A DNA stretch of 64,000 bases from Ilumatobacteraceae bacterium (GCA_013213745.1 JABSQH010000016.1:42305-106304); one strand, 5' to 3'; counted from the stretch's first letter, positions 52,864 to 63,025 are shown. Notes: generated by a model not told the origin, from the letters alone. Program-made: numbers and translations.

Positions 52864-54819
52864 ATGGCCATGTCGTATTCGCGCCCCGATCCCGCGTCGC
52901 CGGCGGCGATCGCCGATGCGGCTTTCGCCACGGGACGGCGGGGTTTCGATCAGACCGAGGTGCGCGAGTTCCTCCGGATGGTCGCCGCTGAACTCGGCCG
53001 GCTGCAAGAGCGTGAGCGATTCCTCGAACGTGAGCTGCGCCAGGCTCAGAGCAACCCGGACCTCGAGCGAATGCAGCTCGACGATCAGACGCTGACACGG
53101 TTGCTCGGCGAGGAGACCGTCCGAGTACTGGCCGCCGCGCGCGAGAGCTCGTCGGAGATTCGGGCCAAGGCCGAAGCGAGTGCTGCGCAGCTCCTGGCCG
53201 AGGCTGCCGACGAAGCCGTCCGTGTGCGCCAGGAAGCCGATGTCGAGGCATCGCGCCGACGCGCCGACGCAGCGTCCGACGCCGAGGCCGAGCTCTCGAT
53301 GGCCAAGCAGCAAGGCCGTGAGATGGTGAACGAGGCGCGGGCGTACCGCGAGCGGGTACTCAGCGAGTTGGCGCGCCGCCGCGAGCTGGCGCGTGAGCAG
53401 ATCGAGCAATTACTCCATGGCCGTGACCGGCTGATGCAGAGTTTCGAACGGGCCCGACTGGCCGCAGTCGATGTGGTCGCCGAACTGGAGCCGCTCGGTC
53501 CGCCCGACGAGTACGTCGACCTCACTCCGACGACCGGTCCGGTGCCGTTGACGGTGCCGGCGAGCCGTCGACCGAGCGCGACATCGGGGCACCGCGCTCC
53601 GACGACCGATCATCCGTCGACCAGCGACACCGTCGACGACACCACCACCGACACTGACACCACCAGCACCGACACCACCAGCACCGACACCACCAGCACC
53701 GACACGACCAGCACCGCAACTGAGCCGCAGATCGACGAGGCCACGGGCCATGCTCGCGTCGACGACGGTCCCGCAGATGACGACGATCCTGAGAGTGGCG
53801 TGTCGTCGAGTGATGCCGACTCTGGCGGTGACGACGGCGACAGTACGTCGGCGGCCGAGGGCGATGATGGCGGCTCGGACGATGCCGATGGCGACGCGAT
53901 CGAGACCGTCGACGAGTCGGGCGCGATCGACGCCGATGACGGCGCGGTGGCTGTGGCGGAGCCGGCCGATCGCGCCGACGTGGCTGGGGGAGACACCCCT
54001 GTCGACGACGAGGACCAGGGCGACGACGACGTCGTCGTCGATCTGTTCGCCAGGCTGCGAGCCGAGACGACCGACGACACGTCGGCAGACGGCGCATCGG
54101 CCACCGACATCGCCGCCGACACCGCCGGAGACGAGGTTGGAGACGATGTTGTCGTCGACGACGCTCCGCCGAGCGCGTTCGCAGCTCGCGATGTTGCGAT
54201 CACGCCGCTGATCGTCGCTGCCGGGCGGTCGCTCAAGCGGGCGCTGGCCGACGAACAAAACGACGCGCTCGATGCGCTGCGTCGCAATGGCGCCGATGTC
54301 TCGGTCGCCGACGTGTTTCCCGACGGCGAAGCCGACGATGCCCTGGCAGTCGCGCTCGTCGAGCCGATCACCGCCGCCGCACACGCGGGGGCTGTGTTCG
54401 CCGCCGGCGATGACGCTGAGACGCCCGAGAGCGCCGTGGGTGCGGCCGACGAGGTGTTGCGCACGGCGATCATCGCGCCGCTGCGCGAGCGGATCGAGCG
54501 GGCCGTGATCGACGCCGACGGCGACGCGCGCGCCCTCACCACGGCTGTGCGTGCGCTGTATCGCGAATGGAAGACCCAACACATCGACGAGCACCTCGAC
54601 GACGTGCTGTGCACCGCCTACGGGTTCGGCCTCGTAGCTGCGCTTCCGGAAGGTACGCCGGTCGTGTGGACCACCGATCCGGGTCATCCCGGCACGGCCG
54701 ACTGCGACGACAACGCCCTCGCCGGAGCCGTTGCGCTCGGTGACGCATTCCCGACCGGCGACCGGATGGCGCCAAGTCACCGCGGCTGCCGATGCCTCTT
54801 GCTTCCGACTGACGGGTAA
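52864..54819 (+). CDS. DivIVA-like coiled coil with acidic linker and MuF-like C-terminus
   Basis: A 651-residue protein. Residues ~25-60 (GRRGFDQTEVREFLRMVAAE) resemble the DivIVA/Wag31 N-terminal domain, followed by a long coiled coil to ~215. A disordered Thr/Asp/Ser-rich linker (~220-440) includes a 15-base-unit repeat. The C-terminal ~200 residues are helical and end with a Cys/His cluster, ADCDDNALAG ... PSHRGCRCLLLP, which looks like the tail motif of phage Mu F/SPP1 gp7 head-morphogenesis proteins. DivIVA proteins sense curved membranes at poles and septa. TAGCGT sits 6 bases before the ATG. The combined architecture is unusual. Confidence 0.75.
   Translation: MAMSYSRPDPASPAAIADAAFATGRRGFDQTEVREFLRMVAAELGRLQERERFLERELRQAQSNPDLERMQLDDQTLTRLLGEETVRVLAAARESSSEIRAKAEASAAQLLAEAADEAVRVRQEADVEASRRRADAASDAEAELSMAKQQGREMVNEARAYRERVLSELARRRELAREQIEQLLHGRDRLMQSFERARLAAVDVVAELEPLGPPDEYVDLTPTTGPVPLTVPASRRPSATSGHRAPTTDHPSTSDTVDDTTTDTDTTSTDTTSTDTTSTDTTSTATEPQIDEATGHARVDDGPADDDDPESGVSSSDADSGGDDGDSTSAAEGDDGGSDDADGDAIETVDESGAIDADDGAVAVAEPADRADVAGGDTPVDDEDQGDDDVVVDLFARLRAETTDDTSADGASATDIAADTAGDEVGDDVVVDDAPPSAFAARDVAITPLIVAAGRSLKRALADEQNDALDALRRNGADVSVADVFPDGEADDALAVALVEPITAAAHAGAVFAAGDDAETPESAVGAADEVLRTAIIAPLRERIERAVIDADGDARALTTAVRALYREWKTQHIDEHLDDVLCTAYGFGLVAALPEGTPVVWTTDPGHPGTADCDDNALAGAVALGDAFPTGDRMAPSHRGCRCLLLPTDG
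53653..53717. repeat. 15-base tandem repeat inside the DivIVA-like gene
   Basis: About four units of ACCAGCACCGACACC encode a Thr-Ser-Thr-Asp-Thr repeat in the disordered linker. In-frame units of 15 bases would change linker length without shifting frame. Confidence 0.7.
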
Positions 54820-54831
54820 CGTCAAGCGCCA

Positions 54832-57819
54832 ATGGCGCGAACCACGGACCTGCCGGTCGATCGCCCCCGTCGCCGAATCAGCGCTCGCGGTGCTCTCATC
54901 GCTCTCGGAGCGTTGTTTTTGTTCATCTTGGTGTTCGGGCGGGCGATCGCTCGCTTCTACATCGACCTGTTGTGGTATCGGGCGCTCGGCCGCAGCGACG
55001 TGTTCTGGGGTGTGATCACCGCGCAGGTCACGTTGTTTGCCGCGTTCTTCGCCCTGTTCGTGTTGATTGCCGGGATCAACCTGTTCATCGCCGACCGTGC
55101 CGCCCCGACGTCGTTCCCGGCGAATGTGCATCCGTACGTCGAACGTTTCCACGACCTGTTCGGTAAGCGGCTGCGGCTGTTGCGTTACGGCGTGGCCGCG
55201 TTGTTCGCAGTGCTCCTCGCCCTCCCAGCCATCTCCCAATGGGAGAGTTGGCTGTTGTTCCGCAACGCCCAAGAGTTCGGGATCTCAGACGACCAGTTTG
55301 GTGCCGACGTCGGCTTTTACGTGTTCCAGTTGCCGTTCCTGTCGTTCGTGCTGAACTGGCTCTTCGCAGCGGTCATCGTGGCGCTGTTGCTCACCGCGGC
55401 GGCACACATTCTGAATGGCGGCGTCGTGTTCGTGTCACCGGTGCCGGCGGTCCGTCAAGCGACCAAGGCGCACATCGCGATCCTGCTGGCGGTGCTCGCG
55501 GTGCTCAAGGCCGGCGACTACTGGCTCGACCGTTACGACCTCACCAATTCCAATCGAGGGATCGTGCAAGGCGCGACGTACTCGGTGGTGAATGCGCAGT
55601 TGCCGGCGCTGATGTTGTTGATCCTGATCGCGCTGCTCACCGCCGCTTTGTACCTGTCGGTCGTGCGCACCGGATCGTTCCGTCTGCCGCTCGTGGCGAG
55701 TGCGCTGTGGCTCGTGGTGGCCATTGTCGGCGGGGTGATTTACCCCGCCGTGGTGCAGTCGCTCGTGGTCAACCCCAACCAGCAGGTGCGGGAAGAGCCG
55801 TTCATCGAACGCAACGTGATCGCGACACGGCAAGCCCTGGGGCTGACCGACGTCGAAGTGCGCTCGATCGACTTCCAGTCGATCTCGGCCAGCGACGTCG
55901 AATCCGACCTCCAACCGCTCGAGAACGTGCGCTTGCTCAATCCCACCGAGATGCGCGAGCGGTTCCTCGTCGACCGGGGTCGCGACGCCGGTCTGACCAT
56001 CCAGGACCTCGACGTCGACCGCTACGTGCTCGACGACGAACGTCAGCAGGTGCTGATCGCTGCGCGTGAGCTCGACCTCGATGGCGTCACCAACCGCAGT
56101 TGGCAGGGCATCCACCTGATCAACACCCGCGGCTGCGGACTGGTGATGGCGCCGTCGGGCAAAGTGCTCGAGAACCAGCGCCCCGACTACCGGACCGTCG
56201 ACCTCGAGCGACCCGAGTTGTACTTCAGCCCCACGCTCAGCGGGTACGCGATCGCCAACAGCGAGTCGAGCGAGCGGGTGTGTGACGAGCCCCACCAATA
56301 CGAGGGCACCAGCGGCGTGCAGATGAGCTCGTTCCTCCGGCGCGGGGCATTTGCGCTGTCATTCCTCGACTACAACGTCTTGGCGTCAGGGGCGATCACG
56401 CAGGACAGCCAGATGTTGTGGGTCCGCGGGATCAACGACCGCTTGAACAAACTGGCACCGTTCCTCTCCTACGACGCCGACCCGTACCCGGTGGCGATCG
56501 ACGGGCAGGCGGTGTGGGTCGTCGACGCCTACACGACGACCAGTCGCTACCCCTACGGCCAGCAGATCGGCGACGTGCAACGTTCACCGCGCTCGGGGCT
56601 CTCCGACGACGACAACTACGTGCGCAACAGCGTCAAAGCAGTCGTCGATGCGTACACGGGCGAGGTCACGTTCTACGTCGTCGACGACGACGACCCGATC
56701 TTGTCGGCCTGGCGCGGGGCGTTCCCCGATCTGTTCACGTCGATCGATGAGATGCCCGACGAGTTGCGCGAGCACCTTCGGTATCCCGAGGATCTGTTCC
56801 GCATTCAAACCGACGTGTACTCCAAGTACCGCCTCGCCCCGGAGTTGTTCTTCCAGCGCGACGGCAACGCCTGGTCGGTTGCGCAGGCACCGGGAACCCA
56901 GCCGAACCAGGCTGGCGTGGCCGGAGCTGCGCTGGCTCCCGTCGCCGACAGCGCCAGCACCGCGGCGGAGAACACGTTCGCCACCGAGTCCGATGCGGCC
57001 CGCTTCATTCCCTACTACACGATGTTCAACACTGCAGGTGAGGCGCTCGGCAGCGCCGCGCAAGCAGTGGCCGACGAGTTCGTCATCTTCCGTCCGTTCG
57101 TTCCGTTCTCGACCGGTGACGAACGCACCGAGCTGCGCGCCTACATGACGGCGTCGAGCGATCCAGAGACCTACGGCGAGCTGATCACCTACATCGTCGA
57201 AGACGACAATGGCGAGTTGCCCGACGGACCGCTGCGCGTCGCCAGCAACGCAGAGTCGACCGAAGAGATCTCGCGCCGTATCTCGCTCGACAACGTTGGT
57301 GACGGCGGGACGCAGGTGCGCTTCGGCACGATGCAGGTCGTCCCGGTGTCGGGCGGTCTGGTGTACGTCCGGCCGTACTACGTGTCGGTGCCGCAGAACT
57401 CTGCCGACGTCAGCGAGGTCACCGAGTTCCGCGAAGTGATCGTGACCTACGACGACCAGTCCGTGATCCGGCCGACGATCGGCGAAGCCCTCGAAGAGTT
57501 GTTCCCCGGATTCGATGCCGACCTCGGCGAGGTCGTCGACGAACCGACCGAACCGACCGACGACACCGACGGTGACGCGACCGACTCGGACACGACCGAC
57601 CCCGACGCGACGACAGACCCAGACGAGACCGACGCCGACACCGACACGACCATCCCGGTCGGCTCCGACGATCCGTTCGATCAGTTGGCCCGCGCCGACC
57701 AACTGTTCATCGAAGCCGACGAGGCGTTGGCGTCCGGCGAGCTCGGCGAGTACCAAAACCTGATCGAGGAAGCCCGCGAGCTGATTCGTCAGGCGGTGCT
57801 AACCCTCGAGTCAGGCTGA
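54832..57819 (+). CDS. UPF0182 family membrane protein
   Basis: A 995-residue protein. About seven hydrophobic helices fill the first ~310 residues (for example LIALGALFLFILVFGRAIAR, YIDLLWYRALGRSDVFWGVI), followed by a large extracytoplasmic region (LGLTDVEVRSIDF, GCGLVMAPSG, SPTLSGYAIANSE) and an acidic Thr/Asp-rich stretch before a final helix. It matches UPF0182 (COG1615), widespread in Actinobacteria with unknown role. TAACGT (54817-54822, using the previous stop codon) is 9 bases before the ATG. Confidence 0.92.
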   Translation: MARTTDLPVDRPRRRISARGALIALGALFLFILVFGRAIARFYIDLLWYRALGRSDVFWGVITAQVTLFAAFFALFVLIAGINLFIADRAAPTSFPANVHPYVERFHDLFGKRLRLLRYGVAALFAVLLALPAISQWESWLLFRNAQEFGISDDQFGADVGFYVFQLPFLSFVLNWLFAAVIVALLLTAAAHILNGGVVFVSPVPAVRQATKAHIAILLAVLAVLKAGDYWLDRYDLTNSNRGIVQGATYSVVNAQLPALMLLILIALLTAALYLSVVRTGSFRLPLVASALWLVVAIVGGVIYPAVVQSLVVNPNQQVREEPFIERNVIATRQALGLTDVEVRSIDFQSISASDVESDLQPLENVRLLNPTEMRERFLVDRGRDAGLTIQDLDVDRYVLDDERQQVLIAARELDLDGVTNRSWQGIHLINTRGCGLVMAPSGKVLENQRPDYRTVDLERPELYFSPTLSGYAIANSESSERVCDEPHQYEGTSGVQMSSFLRRGAFALSFLDYNVLASGAITQDSQMLWVRGINDRLNKLAPFLSYDADPYPVAIDGQAVWVVDAYTTTSRYPYGQQIGDVQRSPRSGLSDDDNYVRNSVKAVVDAYTGEVTFYVVDDDDPILSAWRGAFPDLFTSIDEMPDELREHLRYPEDLFRIQTDVYSKYRLAPELFFQRDGNAWSVAQAPGTQPNQAGVAGAALAPVADSASTAAENTFATESDAARFIPYYTMFNTAGEALGSAAQAVADEFVIFRPFVPFSTGDERTELRAYMTASSDPETYGELITYIVEDDNGELPDGPLRVASNAESTEEISRRISLDNVGDGGTQVRFGTMQVVPVSGGLVYVRPYYVSVPQNSADVSEVTEFREVIVTYDDQSVIRPTIGEALEELFPGFDADLGEVVDEPTEPTDDTDGDATDSDTTDPDATTDPDETDADTDTTIPVGSDDPFDQLARADQLFIEADEALASGELGEYQNLIEEARELIRQAVLTLESG

Positions 57820-57823
57820 GCGG

Positions 57824-58267
57824 TCAGCGCCCGCGCATCGCGCGGTCGGCGATCTCCGCCAAGTCGGCGCGAAACTGCATCTCGTAACGCGTCTGCTCGG
57901 CGGCGAGCGCCTCGGTGGTCTGTCGGATCGCAGCGACTGCCGCGTCGAGACGCGTATCGAACTCGCTGCCGTCGGTGGCATCGATCTCGCCGGCCAGTTC
58001 GTTGAGCTGGTTGGTCAACTCGTGAGCGATCGATGTGACCCGAGCGTCGAGTGCGCCGAGGCGGTCGACGACGTCGGCGAGCTGGCTGCGATCTTGTGAG
58101 GTCGCGCCGAGTGGCGGGGCGGGTAGCGGAGTCGCCGGCGGCTCCGGTTCGTTCGTGCGCTCCTGCTCACTGACCACGAGCGCCTCGAGTTCGTCGATGC
58201 GGGCGCGCAGCGCGACAACCTCGTCGGCGGTCACTCCCTGTTCGTCGTTGCGTCGAAACCAACCCAT
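57824..58267 (-). CDS. hypothetical coiled-coil protein
   Basis: A 147-residue protein starting GWFRRNDE and consisting of two coiled-coil stretches ([20 protein letters not shown] and [20 protein letters not shown]) separated by a proline-rich linker. No family is recognised. It converges with UPF0182 (4 bases) and diverges from trpB2. TACGGT lies ~20 bases before the ATG. An architectural or division-related role is possible but unproven. Confidence 0.65.
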   Translation of the reverse strand: MGWFRRNDEQGVTADEVVALRARIDELEALVVSEQERTNEPEPPATPLPAPPLGATSQDRSQLADVVDRLGALDARVTSIAHELTNQLNELAGEIDATDGSEFDTRLDAAVAAIRQTTEALAAEQTRYEMQFRADLAEIADRAMRGR

Positions 58268-58314
58268 GGCTGCGTGGCCCTCGACGAACCGTACCTGACT
58301 ACCATCTGCGCTCG

Positions 58315-59682
58315 ATGGTTGCCGACGTTCCGCACAAGATCTACCTCGACGAGTCGGAGATGCCGACCCGTTGGTACAACCTCGTCGCCGACCTCCCCGA
58401 GCCACCTCCGCCGCCGCTGCATCCGGGGACCCACGAGCCTGCGGGCCCAGACGACTTCGCCCCGCTGTTTCCGATGGCGTTGATCGAGCAGGAGGTCAGC
58501 GCCGAGCGTTTCATTGACATCCCTGGTGGCGTCCTCGACGTTTATCGCCTGTGGCGTCCGAGTCCGTTGTTTCGGGCGCACCGCCTCGAAGAGCTGCTCG
58601 ATACACCGGCGCGCATCTACTACAAGTACGAAGGTGTGAGCCCAGCCGGCTCGCATAAGCCGAATACGTCGGTGCCGCAGGCGTACTACAACCACCAAGA
58701 AGGTGTCGCCAAGCTGACCACCGAGACCGGTGCCGGGCAGTGGGGGAGTGCGCTGGCGTTCGCCACTGCGCAGTACGGCATGGAGTGCGAGGTGTGGCAA
58801 GTCGCCGCGTCGTACCGCCAGAAGCCCTATCGCCGGACGATGATGGAAATCTGGGGAGCCACCGTGCACTCCAGCCCGTCGGACGTGACCGATTTCGGGC
58901 GTCAGCTCCTCGCCGAAGATCCCGATCATCCGGGGTCGCTCGGCATCGCCATCTCCGAAGCGGTCGCCGCCTGTGTCGCCGATCCAGCGGTTCGGTACGC
59001 ACTCGGTTCAGTGCTCAACCACGTGTTGATGCACCAGACGATTATCGGTGAGGAGGCGTTACTGCAACTGGCCAAGGTCGGCGAGACGCCGGACGTGCTG
59101 GTGGGGTGTACTGGCGGTGGGTCGAATTTCGGCGGGCTGGCCTTCCCGTTCCTGCGCGAGAAGCTCGCCGGCCGAATGGACCCGGTGGTCCGTTGCGTCG
59201 AGCCCGCGGCGTGCCCCACGCTCACCAAGGGCGAGTACCGCTACGACTTCGGCGACACCGCCGGCATGACGCCGCTGATGAAGATGCACACGCTCGGCCA
59301 CTCGTTCGTCCCCGAGCCGATCCATGCAGGGGGATTGCGATATCACGGCATGAGCCCGCTCGTCTCCCATATCTACGAGCTCGGACTGGTCGAGGCGATC
59401 TCCATCCATCAGCGCGAGTGCTTCGCCGGTGCGCTGCAATTCGCCCGCACCGAGGGAATCGTTCCGGCCCCTGAGCCGACACACGCAATCGCTGCCGCCA
59501 TCCGCGAGGCATTGGCGTGCAAGGAATCCGGCGAGGAGAAGGTCATCCTCACTGCGCTGTGCGGACACGGGCATCTCGATCTCGCCGCGTATGAGAAGTA
59601 CCTCAGCGACGAGATGGTCGACTACGACCTCCCCGAGTCGGCGATCACCGACGCAATGGCGTCGGTGCCCGTGCTCGCCTGA
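58315..59682 (+). CDS. trpB: tryptophan synthase beta chain-like protein, TrpB2 type
   Basis: A 455-residue PLP enzyme of the TrpB2 subgroup, longer than standard TrpB (~400). The Schiff-base lysine is Lys115 ([11 protein letters not shown]); [30 protein letters not shown] (phosphate cup) and [13 protein letters not shown] are typical of the group, which often lacks a TrpA partner and can act as indole-salvaging enzyme. No trpA is adjacent. TACCAT lies 9 bases before the ATG. Confidence 0.92.
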   Translation: MVADVPHKIYLDESEMPTRWYNLVADLPEPPPPPLHPGTHEPAGPDDFAPLFPMALIEQEVSAERFIDIPGGVLDVYRLWRPSPLFRAHRLEELLDTPARIYYKYEGVSPAGSHKPNTSVPQAYYNHQEGVAKLTTETGAGQWGSALAFATAQYGMECEVWQVAASYRQKPYRRTMMEIWGATVHSSPSDVTDFGRQLLAEDPDHPGSLGIAISEAVAACVADPAVRYALGSVLNHVLMHQTIIGEEALLQLAKVGETPDVLVGCTGGGSNFGGLAFPFLREKLAGRMDPVVRCVEPAACPTLTKGEYRYDFGDTAGMTPLMKMHTLGHSFVPEPIHAGGLRYHGMSPLVSHIYELGLVEAISIHQRECFAGALQFARTEGIVPAPEPTHAIAAAIREALACKESGEEKVILTALCGHGHLDLAAYEKYLSDEMVDYDLPESAITDAMASVPVLA

Positions 59683-59699
59683 GCTCGATCGAGAGAAGA

Positions 59700-59880
59700 A
59701 CAGCGACACGTTCAACTCGATAATGCAGCCCGGCACCGGTGTCGCCCGCAACGCCGATCGCGGCATCGGGTCGCGGCGTAGCGCGTCGAACACGGCGACG
59801 CAGGCCGCCACGGTCGACCACCGGTAGGCGTTCGTCGCGACGCCGCCGATCTCGAGATTCTTGATCTCGTTGGGTTCACG
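59700..59880 (-). pseudogene. unidentified conserved fragment
   Basis: A minus-strand frame without start reads ~60 sensible residues (EIKNLEIGGVATNAYRWSTV, then VAVFDALRRDPMPRSALRAT and PVPGCIIELN) and then runs into antisense sequence of trpB2. It looks like the C-terminus of an enzyme, but I do not know which. It is part of the decayed zone 59683-60246. Confidence 0.35.
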
Positions 59881-59959
59881 CCGATCTCGTCCGACCTCGA
59901 CGCGCCGGCGCTGACTGCCTCTACGCGACTTCGAGGGCCAGGCTCACGACGTTGCCACC

Positions 59960-60246
59960 GGGTGTGGTGCCCGTCCGGTCAAGGTGATCGGCGTTGAAGT
60001 GATGCTCGCATCGCCTGAGGCGGCAGCGGCGTGCGAAGCCGCAGCCGCCTTGATGGAGGGCTTCGGGGTGGGGCACAACACGTCGTGCCGAGAGCAGGCG
60101 TTGCCTTCGGCGAGGTGCTGGTGACCGAGGCGGTGACGAGCGCGGCCACGGCATGCGAGTTCGACGTGGCTGGCCGACCGGCGATACGGGGCTTCGACGA
60201 CCCGGTCGCCGTGTGGATCTTGCGTCCTCAGAGCGCGAGTTCGTAG
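59960..60246 (+). pseudogene. class III cyclase, two-piece remnant
   Basis: The first piece reads RPVKVIGVEVMLASPEAAAA, matching the second metal site of class III cyclases except that the essential Asp of IGDxVM is Val. After a frame change, the second piece reads AFGEVLVTEAVTSAA and FDVAGRPAIRGFDDPVAVWI, the C-terminal end of the domain. The intact paralogue at 61915-63006 aligns with both. Its end overlaps the next gene by 19 bases. Confidence 0.65.
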
Positions 60247-60863
60247 AACGACGAGTCGTCGGCCGGGGTGAAGCCCATTCGCGAGAGGTAGTGGCGGTGT
60301 TCTTCGGTGTCACCGGCGCTGCGCAGCACCTCGATCCCGGCATCTCGGAACACGTCGGCGCCCGGCCCATAGAGCCAGCGTCCGAGCCGTGAGTCGCGGT
60401 ACGCAGAGAGGACGTAGTCCAGGTCGATCGTCAACCGACCGTCTGGACTGCGGCCCATCACGAGGCCTGCCGGAAGTCCGTCGCGCAGCAGCAGGAACGC
60501 CATGGCGTCATCGCCCGACGGGGTGTCGAACTCGGGCTGGAATCGATGGATGTCGTCGATGTGGTATTCGATGAAGTCGTGGAGGAACGGTGAGTCAGGC
60601 CGAATTCTCGACGCGCCCAGGTCGATGCCGTTGGGCGAGTCCGTGGCGAACTCGGCGCGCAGCCGCCATACGTGGATCGCCGCGATCGCCAGGTTGGTCG
60701 CCATGATGGGAAGCGAGCCGATCAGCGCGCCATAGGTGAAGAACGCCTCCGAGCCGACCAATGAGATGATGCGGAGCCGCACGATCGACGTCATCGCCAG
60801 AGAGACCACGACGAGGATCGAGGCGATGTAGCCGACCAGCTCCGCGGCGTTGAACTCGAACAC
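60228..60863 (-). CDS. YgjV-like membrane helices fused to a GNAT-type domain
   Basis: A 211-residue protein. The first ~75 residues form three hydrophobic helices (VGYIASILVVVSLAMTSIVR, then ISLVGSEAFFTYGALIGSLP) resembling YgjV; the last ~120 residues look like an acetyltransferase fold (DDAMAFLLLRDGLPAGLVMG, YVLSAYRDSRLGRWLYG, HYLSRMGFTPADD). This would give a membrane-bound acetyltransferase. It starts 10 bases after the EamA gene and is probably its operon partner. Confidence 0.75.
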   Translation of the reverse strand: MFEFNAAELVGYIASILVVVSLAMTSIVRLRIISLVGSEAFFTYGALIGSLPIMATNLAIAAIHVWRLRAEFATDSPNGIDLGASRIRPDSPFLHDFIEYHIDDIHRFQPEFDTPSGDDAMAFLLLRDGLPAGLVMGRSPDGRLTIDLDYVLSAYRDSRLGRWLYGPGADVFRDAGIEVLRSAGDTEEHRHYLSRMGFTPADDSSFYELAL

Positions 60864-60872
60864 GGCCGAAGG

Positions 60873-61805
60873 CTACTGAGCCTCGGCCGCACCGACGGTG
60901 GCGTCGGGCGCGGTCTGCTGGCCGTGCACGATTGCGGTGAGCGCCCCGATCACCACGGCCATGGCGCCAGCCTGGATCCACGTGACCGGCTCGTCGAGGA
61001 ACGCCCATGCCAGGAGTGCGGAGAACACGGGAATCAGCAGGGTGAACGTCGACCCGATCCACAGCGGTATGCGCACGAGCGACCAGTTCATCAGGGTGTG
61101 GCCGATCACCCCTGCGCTGATGGCCATTGCCCCCAGCAGTACCCAGTTCGACCACGACGGCCAGCTCATGTCCTGGCCGAGTAGGAAGCCAAGCGGCAAG
61201 CAGATGATCGATACCCAGATCGCCGTGCCAGCGGTGAACTCGGTGGACGTCATCGTGTTCTTCGAGTGCTTCGAGGCGATGAAGTAGGCACTCCAGGTGA
61301 GCATCGCCCCAAATGCGAGCAGGTCGCCGCGCCAGTCGTTGTGGTTGTCGCCGGTAGCGGCCGACACGACGACGAACACGCCGGCGATAGCGATGAGTGA
61401 CCACATCACGTCGCGACTGCGCACCCGCTCGCCGAAGAACTTCGCAGCGACGACACCGACGACGATCGGCTGGAGTGCGCCGATGATCGTCGCGTTGACG
61501 ATGCTCGTCAGCTTGACCGCCGAGAAGAACAAGGCGATGTCGCCGCCCAGCGCGAGCCCGCCCCACATCGAGTCCCGGAGCAGGCGCAGTCGAAACGGAG
61601 TGCCGGCGAAGTGCATCCAGACGACGATCCCGACGGCGAAGAGGGCGAAACGGTAGAAGCCCGTTGCGAGGCCGCCCATGTCGATGCCGGCGACGAGAAC
61701 GGTGCCGGTCGACCATGCGCACACGGCGATGAGGGCGCCGACCAGTCCGCGGCTGAGCTCGCGGCGTTCGGCGTCGGCGCCCGCGTCGGCAGCGGTCGTG
61801 GTCAC
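60873..61805 (-). CDS. EamA-family (DMT) transporter
   Basis: A 310-residue transporter with ten hydrophobic helices in two EamA repeats (LIAVCAWSTGTVLVAGI start; SIVNATIIGALQPIVVGVVA; second repeat LLAFGAMLTWSAYFIASKHS; TFTLLIPVFSALLAWAFLDE). DMT proteins export amino acids or metabolites. GTG 61805 has TACGGT 6 bases upstream. Operonic with the YgjV-GNAT gene. Confidence 0.87.
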   Translation of the reverse strand: MTTTAADAGADAERRELSRGLVGALIAVCAWSTGTVLVAGIDMGGLATGFYRFALFAVGIVVWMHFAGTPFRLRLLRDSMWGGLALGGDIALFFSAVKLTSIVNATIIGALQPIVVGVVAAKFFGERVRSRDVMWSLIAIAGVFVVVSAATGDNHNDWRGDLLAFGAMLTWSAYFIASKHSKNTMTSTEFTAGTAIWVSIICLPLGFLLGQDMSWPSWSNWVLLGAMAISAGVIGHTLMNWSLVRIPLWIGSTFTLLIPVFSALLAWAFLDEPVTWIQAGAMAVVIGALTAIVHGQQTAPDATVGAAEAQ

Positions 61806-61914
61806 CCGCGCACCGTATCGCCCCGTGCATCTATCGGCTGATTCGATTGGGCCGGCACTGCGGGCCACCTGGGAACGAACGACCGGCCGTTCCCCACGTC
61901 GTACGCTCGACCCG

Positions 61915-63006
61915 ATGGCTTCGGTCGAGGAGTACGAGGCGGCGGGACTGTACGACCCCGCAGAGCACAGCGATGACCGTCTGGCATTGCTCGACTGGCT
62001 CGAACGCGAGGGATTCACGATCGCGGAGATGGTGGTTGCCGCCCAGCACGACCGGTTGTTGTCGATCGCTGGTGATCGTCGGCTCCTCGGTAGCGAGCGG
62101 CGATCGCGTGCCGAGGCAATCGCCCGATCGAGCCTCGATCCCGCCGTCTTCGACGAGGTCGTGATCGCGCTCGGATTCGTCCCGTTCGACGACGGCGAGA
62201 TCACCTTCAGCGACGCCGACATCGCCGCCGTCACCTCGATCGGCACTCTGGCGGTGCTGTTCTCTCCCGAAGAAGCGTTGAGCCTGATCCGCGTCTACGG
62301 CTCGGCGTTCGCTCGGCTCGGCGAGGCGATCAACACGCTGTACCTCGCCGACATCGAGGCCGAGATCTCCGATCTCGATGGGACCGAGCTGGAGTTGGCG
62401 CGCAGTGCGCACGATGCCGTCGGGCTGCTCGATGGCTTCACCGCATTGCTCGACCCGGTGCTCAGACGACACATCTACCAAGCGACCGACCGCATCCGCC
62501 GGGCCGCGATCGACGGGTCGAACTCGATCTTTCTGTTCGCTGTCGGGTTCGTCGACCTCGCCGGCTACACCGAGTACTCCGGATCGCTGCCAACTGCCGA
62601 ACTCGATCAGTTCATTCAGCAGTTCGAGCGCGATGCCCATCGCACCACGACCGAGTGCGAGGCCCGACTGGTCAAGCTGATCGGTGACGCGGTGATGTTC
62701 GTTGCGCCCGAGGTCGACGCGGCGTGTGCGGCAGCGAGCGCGTTGATCGATCTGTTCGGTGGTGCTGCACCCGACGTGTCACCTCGTGGTGGGCTGGCCT
62801 ACGGCCAGGTGTTGGTGCGCAGTGGCGACTACTACGGGCCGATCGTCAACCTCGCGTCGCGGCTCGTCGACGCTGCCGTCCCGGGCGAGATCCTCGTGAA
62901 CGAGGCCGTCGTCGACGCCCTCGATGTCCCGGGCCGCTTCGAGCCGGCTGGTCGCCGAGCGGTGAAGGGGTTTCGAGATCCGGTCCGGGTCTGGTCGCTG
63001 CTCTAG
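61915..63006 (+). CDS. class III adenylate/guanylate cyclase with N-terminal helical domain
   Basis: A 363-residue protein. An N-terminal ~190-residue helical part (possible adenylate-cyclase regulatory domain as in Mycobacterium Rv1264-like proteins) precedes the catalytic domain. Metal aspartates are Asp214 (VGFVDLAGYTEYS) and Asp258 (KLIGDAVMFV), and the transition-state Asn/Arg are in YGPIVNLASRL. Dimers make cAMP or cGMP. TACGCT is 7 bases before the ATG. Two cyclase scraps elsewhere in the window are dead relatives. Confidence 0.88.
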   Translation: MASVEEYEAAGLYDPAEHSDDRLALLDWLEREGFTIAEMVVAAQHDRLLSIAGDRRLLGSERRSRAEAIARSSLDPAVFDEVVIALGFVPFDDGEITFSDADIAAVTSIGTLAVLFSPEEALSLIRVYGSAFARLGEAINTLYLADIEAEISDLDGTELELARSAHDAVGLLDGFTALLDPVLRRHIYQATDRIRRAAIDGSNSIFLFAVGFVDLAGYTEYSGSLPTAELDQFIQQFERDAHRTTTECEARLVKLIGDAVMFVAPEVDAACAAASALIDLFGGAAPDVSPRGGLAYGQVLVRSGDYYGPIVNLASRLVDAAVPGEILVNEAVVDALDVPGRFEPAGRRAVKGFRDPVRVWSLL

Positions 63007-63025
63007 CGCGCCGTACGCTTCGTCC

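Noticed and set aside
53653..53717. 15-base tandem units as a possible CRISPR-like array
   Set aside because: Units are contiguous without spacers and encode an in-frame Thr/Asp/Ser linker.
53410..55272. 620-codon minus-strand frame
   Set aside because: Shadow across the DivIVA-like and UPF0182 genes; no recognisable domain.
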